A stretch of 64,000 bases of DNA from REEB95 sp963762425 (GTDB taxonomy: Bacteria; Pseudomonadota; Alphaproteobacteria; ATCC43930; CGMCC-115725), in contig CAVXKY010000012.1 in the NCBI GenBank assembly GCA_963762425.1, forward strand, positions 59,640 to 123,639. Direction: 5' to 3'. The position numbers and the translations under genes are program-made. Below are positions 44,660 through 52,013 of the stretch, piece by piece; the stretch's first letter is position 1; each line of letters begins with the position of its first letter. Below the pieces are notes generated by a model, which was not told where the DNA came from, searched no databases, and saw nothing but the letters and a program-made list of their open reading frames with translations.

Positions 44660-46888
44660 ATGAGCAAGTCTTCCGCCGCCGAGATGGGCGAAATCCGCAA
44701 GGTCGATTTCGCCGAGGAGCTGGGCGAGCGCTATCTCTCCTACGCGCTCTCCACCATCATGGCGCGCTCGCTGCCCGACGTGCGCGACGGGCTGAAGCCG
44801 GTGCATCGCCGGATCCTTCATGCCATGCGCCAGCTCAAGCTCGATCCCAAATCGGGCTACAAGAAATGCGCGCGCGTGGTGGGCGACGTCATCGGCAAGT
44901 TCCATCCGCATGGCGACATCGCGGTCTATGACGCGCTGGTGCGCCTGGCGCAGGATTTCGCGCAGCGTTATCCGCTGGTCGACGGCCAGGGGAATTTCGG
45001 CAATATCGACGGCGATAACGCGGCGGCGATGCGCTACACCGAAAGCCGGCTGACCGCGGTGGCCGAGGCGCTGCTCGAGGGCATCGACGAGGACACGGTC
45101 GATTTCCGCCCCACCTATGACGGCGAAAGCAGCGAGCCGGTCGTGCTGCCGGCGCGTTTCCCGAACCTGCTGGCCAACGGCGCCGCCGGCATCGCCGTCG
45201 GCATGGCGACCAGCATCCCGCCGCACAACATCGTCGAGCTGGCCGACGCGCTGGCGCTGCTGGTCAAGAACCGGCGCGCCACCACCGCCGAGCTGTTGAA
45301 ATGCGTGCCCGGCCCGGACTTCCCCACCGGCGGCGTGCTGGTCGAGCCGCGCGACAGCATCCGCGAGGCTTACAACACCGGCCGCGGCAGCTTCCGCTTG
45401 CGCGCGCGCTGGCACAAGGAGCCGCTCGCCCAGGGCCAGTTCCGCATCGTCGTTTCCGAAATTCCCTATCAGGTGCAGAAATCGCGCCTGATCGAGCGCA
45501 TCGCGCTGCTGCTGGAGGAGCGCAAGCTGCCGCTCTTGGCCGACATCCAGGATGAATCGACCGAGAAGGTGCGTCTCATCCTCGAGCCCAAGAGCCGCAA
45601 CGTCGATCCCGTGATGCTGATGGAATCGCTGTTCCGCGCCACCGATCTCGAAACCCGCGTGCCCTTGAACCTGAACGTGCTCGACGCCGAGGGCACGCCG
45701 CGCGTGATGAATTTGAAAGAGGCGCTGCTGGCCTTCCTCGACCACCGCCGCGTCGTGCTGCAACGCCGCTCGCGTTGGCGCCGCGAGGCGATATCCCGGC
45801 GGGCCGAGATCCTCAAGGGCTACATGATCGTCTACGTCAATCTGGACCAGGTGATCCAGATCATCCGCCGCTACGACGACGCCAAAGAGCGGATGATGAA
45901 GAAGTGGCGCCTGACGCAGAACCAGGCCGACGCCATTCTCGACATGAGGCTGCGCGCCTTGCGCCGCCTCGAAGAGATCGCCATCCGCCAGGAGCTGAAA
46001 AACCTGGCCGATGAGGACAAGGAACTGAAACACCTGCTCGGCGATGAACGCCGGCAATGGAAACGCATCGGCGAGGAGACGGCGTCGCTTCGCCAGGAAT
46101 TCGGGCCCACCTCGCTGCTGGGCAAACGGCGCACCGAACTGGGCAAGCCGCCCGCGGTGGTGGAGGTGCCGCTCGAGGCGCTGGTCGAGCGCGAACCGGT
46201 GACGGTGATCGGCTCGGAGAAGGGCTGGCTGCGCGCGGCCAAGGGCCACGGGCTCAATCCGGCCGAGATCAAATACAAGGAAGGCGACGGGCCGCGCTTC
46301 GCCATCGAGGCCATGACCACCGACAAGCTTCTGGTCTTCGCCACCAACGGGCGCTTTTACACGCTCGCGATCGACAAGCTGCCGGGCGGGCGCGGCCTGG
46401 GCGAGCCTTTCCGCCTGATGGCCGATCTGGACAACGAGCACGACATCGCCTCGGTGATGATCTACAAGCCGGGCTCGAAGATTCTGGTGGCGGCGAGCGA
46501 CGGGCGCGGTTTCGTCGTCGCTTCCGATGACGTGCTGGCGCAGACGCGCAACGGCAAGCAGGTGATGCGGCCGGGGAAAGAGGCCAAGGCGCTGGTGGCG
46601 GCGCCCGCCGAGGGCGACACCATCGCGGTGGTGGGCGAGAACCGCAAGCTGCTGCTCTTCCCGCTCAACGAGGCGCCGGAAATGGCGGGCGGGCGCGGCG
46701 TCATCCTCCAGCGCTATCACCAGGGCGGGCTGGCCGATGCGCGGGTGATAACCAAAGCCGAGGGCCTGTCGTGGAAATCGGGCGACCGCACCCGCACCGA
46801 AACCGATCTGCGCCCCTGGACGGGCGCCCGCGCCGGCAGCGGCCGCATTGCGCCGAGGGGATTCCCCGCCGATAATCGCTTTTCCTGA
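44660..46888 (+). CDS. parC: DNA topoisomerase IV subunit A
   Basis: It separates linked daughter chromosomes with ParE. The protein has 742 residues. The breakage-reunion domain has LPDVRDGLKPVHRRILHAM, KFHPHGDIAVYDAL and the catalytic tyrosine Y126 in AAAMRYTESRL. The C-terminal beta-pinwheel is short, as in other alphaproteobacterial ParC proteins, and lacks a clear GyrA box, which argues for ParC over GyrA. The quinolone-region serine is replaced: the segment reads VVGDVIGKFHPHGD with no Ser at the usual place. Confidence 0.94.
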   Translation: MSKSSAAEMGEIRKVDFAEELGERYLSYALSTIMARSLPDVRDGLKPVHRRILHAMRQLKLDPKSGYKKCARVVGDVIGKFHPHGDIAVYDALVRLAQDFAQRYPLVDGQGNFGNIDGDNAAAMRYTESRLTAVAEALLEGIDEDTVDFRPTYDGESSEPVVLPARFPNLLANGAAGIAVGMATSIPPHNIVELADALALLVKNRRATTAELLKCVPGPDFPTGGVLVEPRDSIREAYNTGRGSFRLRARWHKEPLAQGQFRIVVSEIPYQVQKSRLIERIALLLEERKLPLLADIQDESTEKVRLILEPKSRNVDPVMLMESLFRATDLETRVPLNLNVLDAEGTPRVMNLKEALLAFLDHRRVVLQRRSRWRREAISRRAEILKGYMIVYVNLDQVIQIIRRYDDAKERMMKKWRLTQNQADAILDMRLRALRRLEEIAIRQELKNLADEDKELKHLLGDERRQWKRIGEETASLRQEFGPTSLLGKRRTELGKPPAVVEVPLEALVEREPVTVIGSEKGWLRAAKGHGLNPAEIKYKEGDGPRFAIEAMTTDKLLVFATNGRFYTLAIDKLPGGRGLGEPFRLMADLDNEHDIASVMIYKPGSKILVAASDGRGFVVASDDVLAQTRNGKQVMRPGKEAKALVAAPAEGDTIAVVGENRKLLLFPLNEAPEMAGGRGVILQRYHQGGLADARVITKAEGLSWKSGDRTRTETDLRPWTGARAGSGRIAPRGFPADNRFS

Positions 46889-46919
46889 GGGCATTTCTTA
46901 AGGCCATAAGGACGGTTCC

Positions 46920-47177
46920 ATGACCCCAACCGCACCGCCGCCGCCTGTTACGCCCGACTTGACGCTCGACGCCAAGGGGCTCAAATGCCCGCTGCCGGTG
47001 TTGAAGGCGCGCAAGGCGATGAAGGAGATGAAGCCGGGCGCGGTGTTGCGCGTCTATGCCACCGACCCCGGCGCGGTGAAGGACTTCGACCATTTCTGCA
47101 AAACCACCGGCGCTCACCTGCTGGATTGCCGGGAGGAAGCAGGAGGGGTGCTGGTATTCATGCTGAGAAAACCATAG
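46920..47177 (+). CDS. TusA-family sulfur carrier/sulfurtransferase
   Basis: A small persulfide carrier protein of 85 residues. The active cysteine C23 is in LDAKGLKCPLPVLKARKAM, and the C-terminal strand is GGVLVFMLRKP. Family members pass sulfur for tRNA thiolation or other cofactors. It starts 31 bp after parC. A degraded second copy of its last dozen codons follows directly downstream. Confidence 0.92.
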   Translation: MTPTAPPPPVTPDLTLDAKGLKCPLPVLKARKAMKEMKPGAVLRVYATDPGAVKDFDHFCKTTGAHLLDCREEAGGVLVFMLRKP

Positions 47178-47250
47178 GAACCGATTGCTGCGAGGGTGAT
47201 CGCAACGCGATCACGGGGGCGTGCTGGTGTTTATGTTGAAGAAGGCATAA
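47178..47250 (+). repeat. Partial duplicate of the tusA 3-prime end with a palindrome
   Basis: Just after the tusA stop, 47182-47250 again reads CGATTGC, then GGGGGCGTGCTGGTGTTTATG, ending AAGAAGGCATAAGG. That would encode HGGVLVFMLKKA and a stop, against GGVLVFMLRKP in tusA. Between the two matching parts is the perfect hairpin GTGATCGC-AAC-GCGATCAC (47196-47214). It looks like a diverged alternate C-terminus left by recombination. Confidence 0.6.
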
Positions 47251-47283
47251 GGCTCCGGGCCGGTACGCTGAACTCTCGATTTG

Positions 47284-47372
47284 CCTTCGCACGATGCCTC
47301 GGGCCCGCATCGCACCTGACGTGCGAAGCCCAGAAAATTCGGCCCTCGGCTGTGCTACGGCTTGTACGCGGC
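47284..47372. repeat. Dispersed GTGCGAAG inverted repeat, copy 4
   Basis: CCTTCGCACGATGCCTCGGG runs into CGCACCTGACGTGCGAAGCC and ends CTCGGCTGTGCTACGGCTT. The first part matches copy 2 read on the other strand, and the TGTGCTACGG end matches copy 5. It lies just before the hdeD-like gene, whose other side carries copy 5. Confidence 0.7.
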
Positions 47373-47431
47373 GTATAAAAGGCACATCCTGGCCGCGTTT
47401 TGAAACGGCGATAATTACAGGGAGGCTTATC

Positions 47432-47983
47432 ATGTCGATGACCGATGTTACCAAGGCGCTGCACGCGCATTGGGTGGCCTATCTGATCGAGGGCATCGTG
47501 CTGGTGATCCTCGGCATGGCGGCGATCCTGGTTCCCATTTTGGCCACGCTGGCGGTGACGATATTCCTCGGCTGGCTCTTTCTCATCAGCGGCGTTTTCG
47601 GCCTCATCACCACCTTCTGGATGAAGCACGCGCCGGGTTTCTGGTGGTCGCTGCTCTCGGCGGTGCTCGGCATCGTGGTCGGCGGGTTGTTGATCGGCTG
47701 GCCGGTCGGCGGCGCGGTTTCGTTGACATTGGTGCTGATCGCCTTCTTCGCGATCGAGGGCGTGCTCTCGATCCTGTTCGGGTTCGAGCACAAGCAGGCG
47801 CTGTCGGGCCGCTGGTTCTGGATGGTGCTGAACGGCGTCATCGACCTGATTTTGGCCGGAATAATTTTCTACTCGCTGCCCTTCTCCGCGGTCTGGGCGC
47901 TCGGGCTGCTGGTCGGCATCGATCTGGTGTTCGGCGGCGTGGCGCTGATCGGCATGGCGCTGCACGCGCGCGACGCGGCCTAA
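47432..47983 (+). CDS. HdeD/DUF308 family membrane protein
   Basis: An integral inner-membrane protein of 183 residues with six hydrophobic spans (for example VLVILGMAAILVPILATLAV and WSLLSAVLGIVVGGLLIGWP). It belongs to the HdeD acid-resistance family by hydrophobic pattern and the GWLFLISGVFGLITTF region. The molecular function is unknown. ATG 47432 is preceded by GGAGG at 47421-47425. It is flanked on both sides by copies of the dispersed repeat, so it may be a mobile or recently inserted segment. Confidence 0.85.
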   Translation: MSMTDVTKALHAHWVAYLIEGIVLVILGMAAILVPILATLAVTIFLGWLFLISGVFGLITTFWMKHAPGFWWSLLSAVLGIVVGGLLIGWPVGGAVSLTLVLIAFFAIEGVLSILFGFEHKQALSGRWFWMVLNGVIDLILAGIIFYSLPFSAVWALGLLVGIDLVFGGVALIGMALHARDAA

Positions 47984-47990
47984 ACATTTT

Positions 47991-48050
47991 CCTTCGCACG
48001 ACACCGATGCGCTGGGATTGCGCATCGGCTGTGCTACGGTTTAGGGCTTC
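47991..48050. repeat. Dispersed GTGCGAAG inverted repeat, copy 5
   Basis: CCTTCGCACGACACCGATGC, then a GCGCATCGG arm and TGTGCTACGGTTTAGGGCTT. The GATGCGC...GCGCATC stem is the same as in copy 3. The stop codon of the minus-strand TAXI gene is at its right edge, so it lies between two convergent genes and may end both transcripts. Confidence 0.7.
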
Positions 48051-49147
48051 TTCTCTCCGCCGGTGACCAGCCCGAGCTCACGGTAATAGCGCGCGGCGCC
48101 GGGGTGGAGCGGCAGGTCGAAGCCGTCCAGCGCGTCGGCCAATCGGATGCGCTTGCCCGCCGGGTGGCCGCTGTCGAGGATGCGGCGCGAGGCCGGCTGC
48201 CACAGCGCCGCCGTGATGGCGTAGACCAGATCCTCCGGCGTCTCGGCGCGCACCACCCACAACGCCGTCACCGCCACCGACGGCGTTTCCTTGTCGATGC
48301 CGGGATATGTCGCGCCCGGGATCGATCCGGCGGCGAAGTAGCGGTATTTGGCGTGCAGCGCGCGCGCCGTTCCCGCCGCCACCGGCACCAGCCGCATCTT
48401 GGCCAGCGAGGCGAGATCGGCCACCGCCGGCACCGGATACCCGGCCACCAGGAAAAGCGCGTCGATGTCGCCGCGGCGCAGCGCCTCCGCCGCTTGCGAC
48501 AGGCGCTGGTAGCTGGGCTTGAGGTCGCATTCCGAAAGCCCCACGGCTTCGAGCACGAGCCGCGCATCGACCAGCGTGCCCGAGCCCGCCTCGCCCAACG
48601 CCACGCGCTTGTCCTTCAGATCGGCCAGGCGGCGGATGTCGCTTTCGGCGCGCACCACGACATGGACGTATTCGGGATAGAGCGCGGCCACGGCGCGCAA
48701 ATTCTTGAGCGGGCCGGGCGGCAAAACGGCGGGCGCGGCCGCTGGGGCGGCAACGGGAGCGGGCGCCTGATCCGGCTCCGGCGTGCAGGACGGATTCTTC
48801 GGCCAGGTTCCGGCATAGGCCCAATGCGCGACATCGGCCTGGACCAGCGCCGATTCAAGCTGGCCCGCCGCCACCTCGGCCGCGTTCCAGTCCGAGCCGG
48901 GCGTGGCCTGGGCCACCGCCACCAACCCGGGCACGCCGCAGCTGCCGCCCTGGTCGCAATCGCGCGAACCCGGCGGCTTGGAGATGACGTTGGCGAGCAT
49001 GCCGCCGAGCTGGAAATAGGTTCCGGTGGTGGCGGCGGTGCCGATGCGGAAGAAACGCAGTTCGTCGTCGGCGCGGGAAGGGGCGGGGCTCGACAGCAGA
49101 ATAAGGACGGCGGCACACCACAGAACCGCGCGCGCGCCCTTGCTCAT
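48041..49147 (-). CDS. TAXI family TRAP transporter solute-binding protein
   Basis: A periplasmic binding protein of 368 residues. The signal peptide is AVLWCAAVLILLSSPAPSRA. The family start RFFRIGTAATTGTYFQLGGMLANVIS is clear, with VALGEAGSGTLVDARLVLEAVGL and LVYAITAALWQPASR later. An unusual proline/alanine insert (APVAAPAAAPAVLPPGP, about 120-140) sits in the middle. The membrane subunits (fused DctQM) are not in the window. The substrate is unknown. Confidence 0.88.
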   Translation of the reverse strand: MSKGARAVLWCAAVLILLSSPAPSRADDELRFFRIGTAATTGTYFQLGGMLANVISKPPGSRDCDQGGSCGVPGLVAVAQATPGSDWNAAEVAAGQLESALVQADVAHWAYAGTWPKNPSCTPEPDQAPAPVAAPAAAPAVLPPGPLKNLRAVAALYPEYVHVVVRAESDIRRLADLKDKRVALGEAGSGTLVDARLVLEAVGLSECDLKPSYQRLSQAAEALRRGDIDALFLVAGYPVPAVADLASLAKMRLVPVAAGTARALHAKYRYFAAGSIPGATYPGIDKETPSVAVTALWVVRAETPEDLVYAITAALWQPASRRILDSGHPAGKRIRLADALDGFDLPLHPGAARYYRELGLVTGGEKKP

Positions 49148-49214
49148 GCTTCATCCTTTCGCCGTCCCCATCCTACGACGCGACCGGCCGAAAGCAATGG
49201 GAGTCGTCTTCCGG

Positions 49215-49243
49215 TTGACTAGTCCGGATCGAACTCCTATAAA
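49215..49243 (+). promoter_or_regulatory. Strong sigma-70-type promoter
   Basis: TTGACT (49215-49220) and TATAAA (49238-49243) are separated by exactly 17 bases, one mismatch each from consensus. It is the best vegetative promoter I see in the window. Transcription would start near 49250 and run at once into the hairpin at 49260, so the main product may be a very short RNA. Confidence 0.7.
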
Positions 49244-49259
49244 AGTCGAGCATCGATAG

Positions 49260-49297
49260 AAAGGCCCGCCGGGAAACCCGCGCGGGCCTTTCGCTTT
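49260..49297 (+). terminator. Strong intrinsic terminator just after the promoter
   Basis: AAAGGCCCGC (49260-49269) pairs with GCGGGCCTTT (49282-49291), with an inner CGGG-AAA-CCCG stem, and is followed by CGCTTTT. It is too far from the TAXI gene's 3-prime end to serve it, as that gene starts on this side. It therefore acts on the promoter at 49215. Confidence 0.7.
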
Positions 49298-49314
49298 TCA
49301 AGCCCTCAACTCAA

Positions 49315-49350
49315 CCCGCCCGCCCCATATCCGGCGGGCATTTTCATTTG
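49315..49350 (+). terminator. Second hairpin with T-rich tail before the terminase gene
   Basis: CCCGCC...CCGGCGGGC stem followed by ATTTTCATTT, ending 10 bases before the terminase ATG. It may be a second terminator or attenuator in the leader of that gene. Confidence 0.5.
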
Positions 49351-49360
49351 GAGAGCTTCC

Positions 49361-49942
49361 ATGAATTTTCGTGCCCAACAATTCGTCCGCGAATATCTGA
49401 TCGATTTGAACGGCGCCGCCGCCGCGCGCCGCGCGGGGTATTCCCCGCATTCGGCTGGCAGGCGCGCCTTCGAGCTGCTGGAACGGCCCGACGTGAAGAC
49501 GGCGCTGCGCCGCGCCATGGCCGAGCGCGCCCGGCGCACCGACATCACCGCCGACCGCGTGCTCGAGGAACTGGCGCGCATCGCCTTCGCCGATTTGAGC
49601 CGATTGGCCGATTGGGGGCCCGACGGCGTGCGGCTCAAGCCGGCAAACGAATTGCGCGAGGAAGACACGGCGGCGGTGGCCTTCGTCTCGCTCGGCGGGC
49701 GCAACAAGACGCAACGCATCCGCATGCACAACAAGATCAGCGCGCTCGTGGCGCTGGCGCGGCACATGGGCCTGTTGCGCGACGGCCGCAAGACGGTGGA
49801 CCGCGACCTCGGGCCGGATGCGGTGGAGGCGATGAAGGCGCGGCATGAGGAACAGCGGGCGCTCGCCGACCGCGCCCGCGCCAAGCTCATGCGGGTGGTC
49901 GAGGACTACGCGCGGGAATGCGAAGCGAAGGCAAAGGCTTAG
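49361..49942 (+). CDS. Phage terminase small subunit-like protein
   Basis: The protein has 193 residues. The N-terminal helix-turn-helix RAQQFVREYLIDLNGAAAAR followed by RAGYSPHSAGRRAFELLERP matches XtmA/terminase small subunit proteins, which recognise phage packaging sites. The middle carries RVLEELARIAFADLSRLADW and the C-terminus is charged and helical. No large terminase, portal or capsid genes accompany it; the next gene is rpsB. It may be a relic of a phage or a co-opted DNA-binding protein. The start has GGAGAG 7 bases upstream. Confidence 0.85.
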   Translation: MNFRAQQFVREYLIDLNGAAAARRAGYSPHSAGRRAFELLERPDVKTALRRAMAERARRTDITADRVLEELARIAFADLSRLADWGPDGVRLKPANELREEDTAAVAFVSLGGRNKTQRIRMHNKISALVALARHMGLLRDGRKTVDRDLGPDAVEAMKARHEEQRALADRARAKLMRVVEDYARECEAKAKA

Positions 49943-49958
49943 CGGCCCGCTTGCGCCC

Positions 49959-49988
49959 TTGCCAAAACCCGCCCCTTCACTCTAAATA
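49959..49988 (+). promoter_or_regulatory. Candidate rpsB promoter and leader
   Basis: TTGCCA (49959-49964) and TAAATA (49983-49988) are 18 bases apart. The resulting 5-prime leader to the rpsB ATG would be about 125 bases, long enough for the S2-mediated autoregulation known in other bacteria. I see no specific conserved motif. Confidence 0.4.
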
Positions 49989-50121
49989 GACGCACCTTAA
50001 CTTCACCCCTCACGCGGGGATCGCGGCCCGCCACCTCATGTGGATAGGCCGCTCCGGTGCTGGTCCCCAAAAGACTGGTTCTCACCCCGCGGCGGATTAA
50101 CCGGAAAAGGACGACGATCTC

Positions 50122-50916
50122 ATGGCAATTCCCGATTTTTCCATGCGCCAGCTTTTGGAAGCCGGCGTGCATTTCGGCCACCACACGCGGCGCTGGAACC
50201 CGAAGATGGCGCCTTACATCTTCGGCGTGCGCAACGGCGTGCACATCATCAATCTCGAGGAGACCGTGCCGCTTCTGGGCAAGGCGCTCCAGGCGCTGCG
50301 CGACGTGGCGGCGGGCGGCGGGCGCATCCTGTTCGTCGGCACCAAGCGCCAGGCGCAGGAACCGATCGCCGAGGCGGCCAAGCGCTGCGGCCAGTATTAC
50401 GTCAACCACCGCTGGCTCGGCGGCATGCTCACCAACTTCAAGACCATCTCGGCGTCGATCAAGCGCCTGAAGGAGTTGGACGAGAAGATCACCGCCACCG
50501 AAAGCGGCCTCACCAAGCGCGAATTGCTCGAACTCACCCGCTCCCGCGACAAGCTCGAACGCGCGCTGGGCGGCATCAAGGAAATGGGCGGCTTGCCCGA
50601 CATCCTGTTCGTGATCGACACCAACAAGGAGGCGATCGCGGTGCAGGAAGCCAACCGGCTGAAAATCCCGGTGGTCGCCATCCTCGACAGCAATTCCTCG
50701 CCCGACGGAATTCTCTATCCCATCCCCGGCAATGACGACGCCATGCGCGCCGTCCACCTCTATTGCGAGTTGGTCTCGGGCGCGGTGCTCGACGGCTTGC
50801 AGGCCGAGCAGAGCGCCGCCGATCCGGGCGCGCGGCTCAGGCCGCCGGTCGAGGCGATTCCGGAAGCCAAGCCGGAAGCCAAGCCCGAAACCCCCGGCGA
50901 AACCGCCGCGGTCTGA
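50122..50916 (+). CDS. rpsB: 30S ribosomal protein S2
   Basis: A small-subunit ribosomal protein of 264 residues. Signatures are FSMRQLLEAGVHFGHHTRRW, KMAPYIFGVRNGVHIINLEE, YYVNHRWLGGMLTNFKTI and IPGNDDAMRAVHLYC. The C-terminal 30 residues are a proline/glutamate-rich tail common in alphaproteobacteria. It heads the rpsB-tsf-pyrH-frr operon. Confidence 0.98.
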   Translation: MAIPDFSMRQLLEAGVHFGHHTRRWNPKMAPYIFGVRNGVHIINLEETVPLLGKALQALRDVAAGGGRILFVGTKRQAQEPIAEAAKRCGQYYVNHRWLGGMLTNFKTISASIKRLKELDEKITATESGLTKRELLELTRSRDKLERALGGIKEMGGLPDILFVIDTNKEAIAVQEANRLKIPVVAILDSNSSPDGILYPIPGNDDAMRAVHLYCELVSGAVLDGLQAEQSAADPGARLRPPVEAIPEAKPEAKPETPGETAAV

Positions 50917-50927
50917 CGCTTTCACGT

Positions 50928-51000
50928 CGTCATGCCCGGCCTTGTGCCGGGCATCCACGACTTGAAAACATGGATGGCCGGGTCGAGCCCGGCCATGACG
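50928..51000. repeat. CGTCATG...CATGACG palindromic repeat between rpsB and tsf
   Basis: A 73-bp near-palindrome: CGTCATGCCCGGCCTTGTGC, then GGGCATCCACGAC, a TTGAAAACATGG centre, then GGCCGGGTCGAGCCCGGCC and ATGACG. Each arm is itself a small hairpin. From memory, this is a repeat class spread through rhizobial and related genomes. In this position it could act as an attenuator or RNA-stability element that adjusts EF-Ts against S2. Confidence 0.75.
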
Positions 51001-51023
51001 GAAAAGAAAAGGAGACGATACTC

Positions 51024-51905
51024 ATGGCCGAAATCGCGGCATCGCTGGTCAAGGAACTGCGCGAGAAGACCGGCGCCGGCATGATGGACTGCAAGCGCGC
51101 GCTGGCCGAAACCCAGGGCGATATTGAGGTCGCGGTCGACTGGCTGCGGAAAAAGGGCCTCGCCGCGGCGGCGAAGAAAGCCGGGCGCGTGGCCTCCGAA
51201 GGGCTGGTGGGCTTCGCGGTCAAGGGCAATGCCGGCGCGCTGGTCGAGGTCAACGCCGAAACCGATTTCGTCGCCCGCAACGAGCAATTCCAGAATTTCG
51301 TTCGCAGTGTCGCCGGCCTGGCGCTCGGCATCGGCGACGATATCGAGAAATTGAAGGCGGCGCCGTTTCCCGGCTCCAGCCGTTCGGTGGGCGAGGAGCT
51401 CACCCACATGATCGCCACCATCGGCGAGAACATGAATCTGCGCCGCGCCAAGAAGCTCGCGGTGAAGCAGGGAAAGGTCGCGGCCTACATGCACAACGCG
51501 CTCGCCCCCGGCCTGGGCAAGATCGGCGTGCTGGTGGCGCTCGAAACCGCTTCGCCGGAAAAGCACGCGCCCCTCGGGCGCAATCTGGCCATGCACGTGG
51601 CGGCCGCCAATCCGCAATTCCTCAAACCGGCGGATGTCGACGCCAAGGCGCTCGAGCGCGAGCGCGGCGTGTTGCGCGAGCAGGCCAAGGCCTCGGGCAA
51701 GCCCGACGCCATCATCGACAAGATGGTCGAGGGCCGGCTCAAGAAATTCTACGAAGATGTCGTTCTGCTGGAGCAGCTCTATGTCATCGACGGCGAAAGC
51801 AAGGTCGTCAAGGTGATCGAGCAGGCCGCCAAGGAAGCCGGCGCGCCGGTGCAGGTCGCGGGTTTCGCGCGCTTCGCGCTGGGCGAGGGCATCGAGAAGG
51901 AATAG
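51024..51905 (+). CDS. tsf: Elongation factor Ts, C-terminus truncated by in-frame TAG
   Basis: The nucleotide-exchange factor for EF-Tu, 293 residues as written. The N-terminal UBA-like domain has SLVKELREKTGAGMMDCKRA, then LVEVNAETDFVARNEQFQNF and the coiled-coil region. Translation ends ...FALGEGIEKE at TAG 51903-51905. In the same frame, 13 more sense codons (ADFAAEVAATLKR) run to TGA 51945-51947, and these match the usual family ending. The TAG is thus a nonsense change at a normally sense position, an error, or a readthrough site. ATG 51024 follows AAGGAGA. Confidence 0.95.
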   Translation: MAEIAASLVKELREKTGAGMMDCKRALAETQGDIEVAVDWLRKKGLAAAAKKAGRVASEGLVGFAVKGNAGALVEVNAETDFVARNEQFQNFVRSVAGLALGIGDDIEKLKAAPFPGSSRSVGEELTHMIATIGENMNLRRAKKLAVKQGKVAAYMHNALAPGLGKIGVLVALETASPEKHAPLGRNLAMHVAAANPQFLKPADVDAKALERERGVLREQAKASGKPDAIIDKMVEGRLKKFYEDVVLLEQLYVIDGESKVVKVIEQAAKEAGAPVQVAGFARFALGEGIEKE

Positions 51906-52013
51906 GCCGATTTCGCCGCCGAGGTCGCCGCCACGTTGAAGCGCTGACCCCGCTTGGGCCGCCCTCCGGCGGGCCGCGTGAAAACCCCGGCCAGATGTGG
52001 TAATTCCATCCCC

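Noticed and set aside
49195..49245. tRNA-like 3-prime end (GGATCGAACTCC) that could mark a phage attachment site
   Set aside because: No cloverleaf can be built around it, and the sequence is fully explained by the -35/-10 promoter.
49361..49942. Prophage or prophage remnant
   Set aside because: Only one phage-type gene is present. Its neighbours are chromosomal, and no integrase, portal, capsid or attachment repeats are visible.
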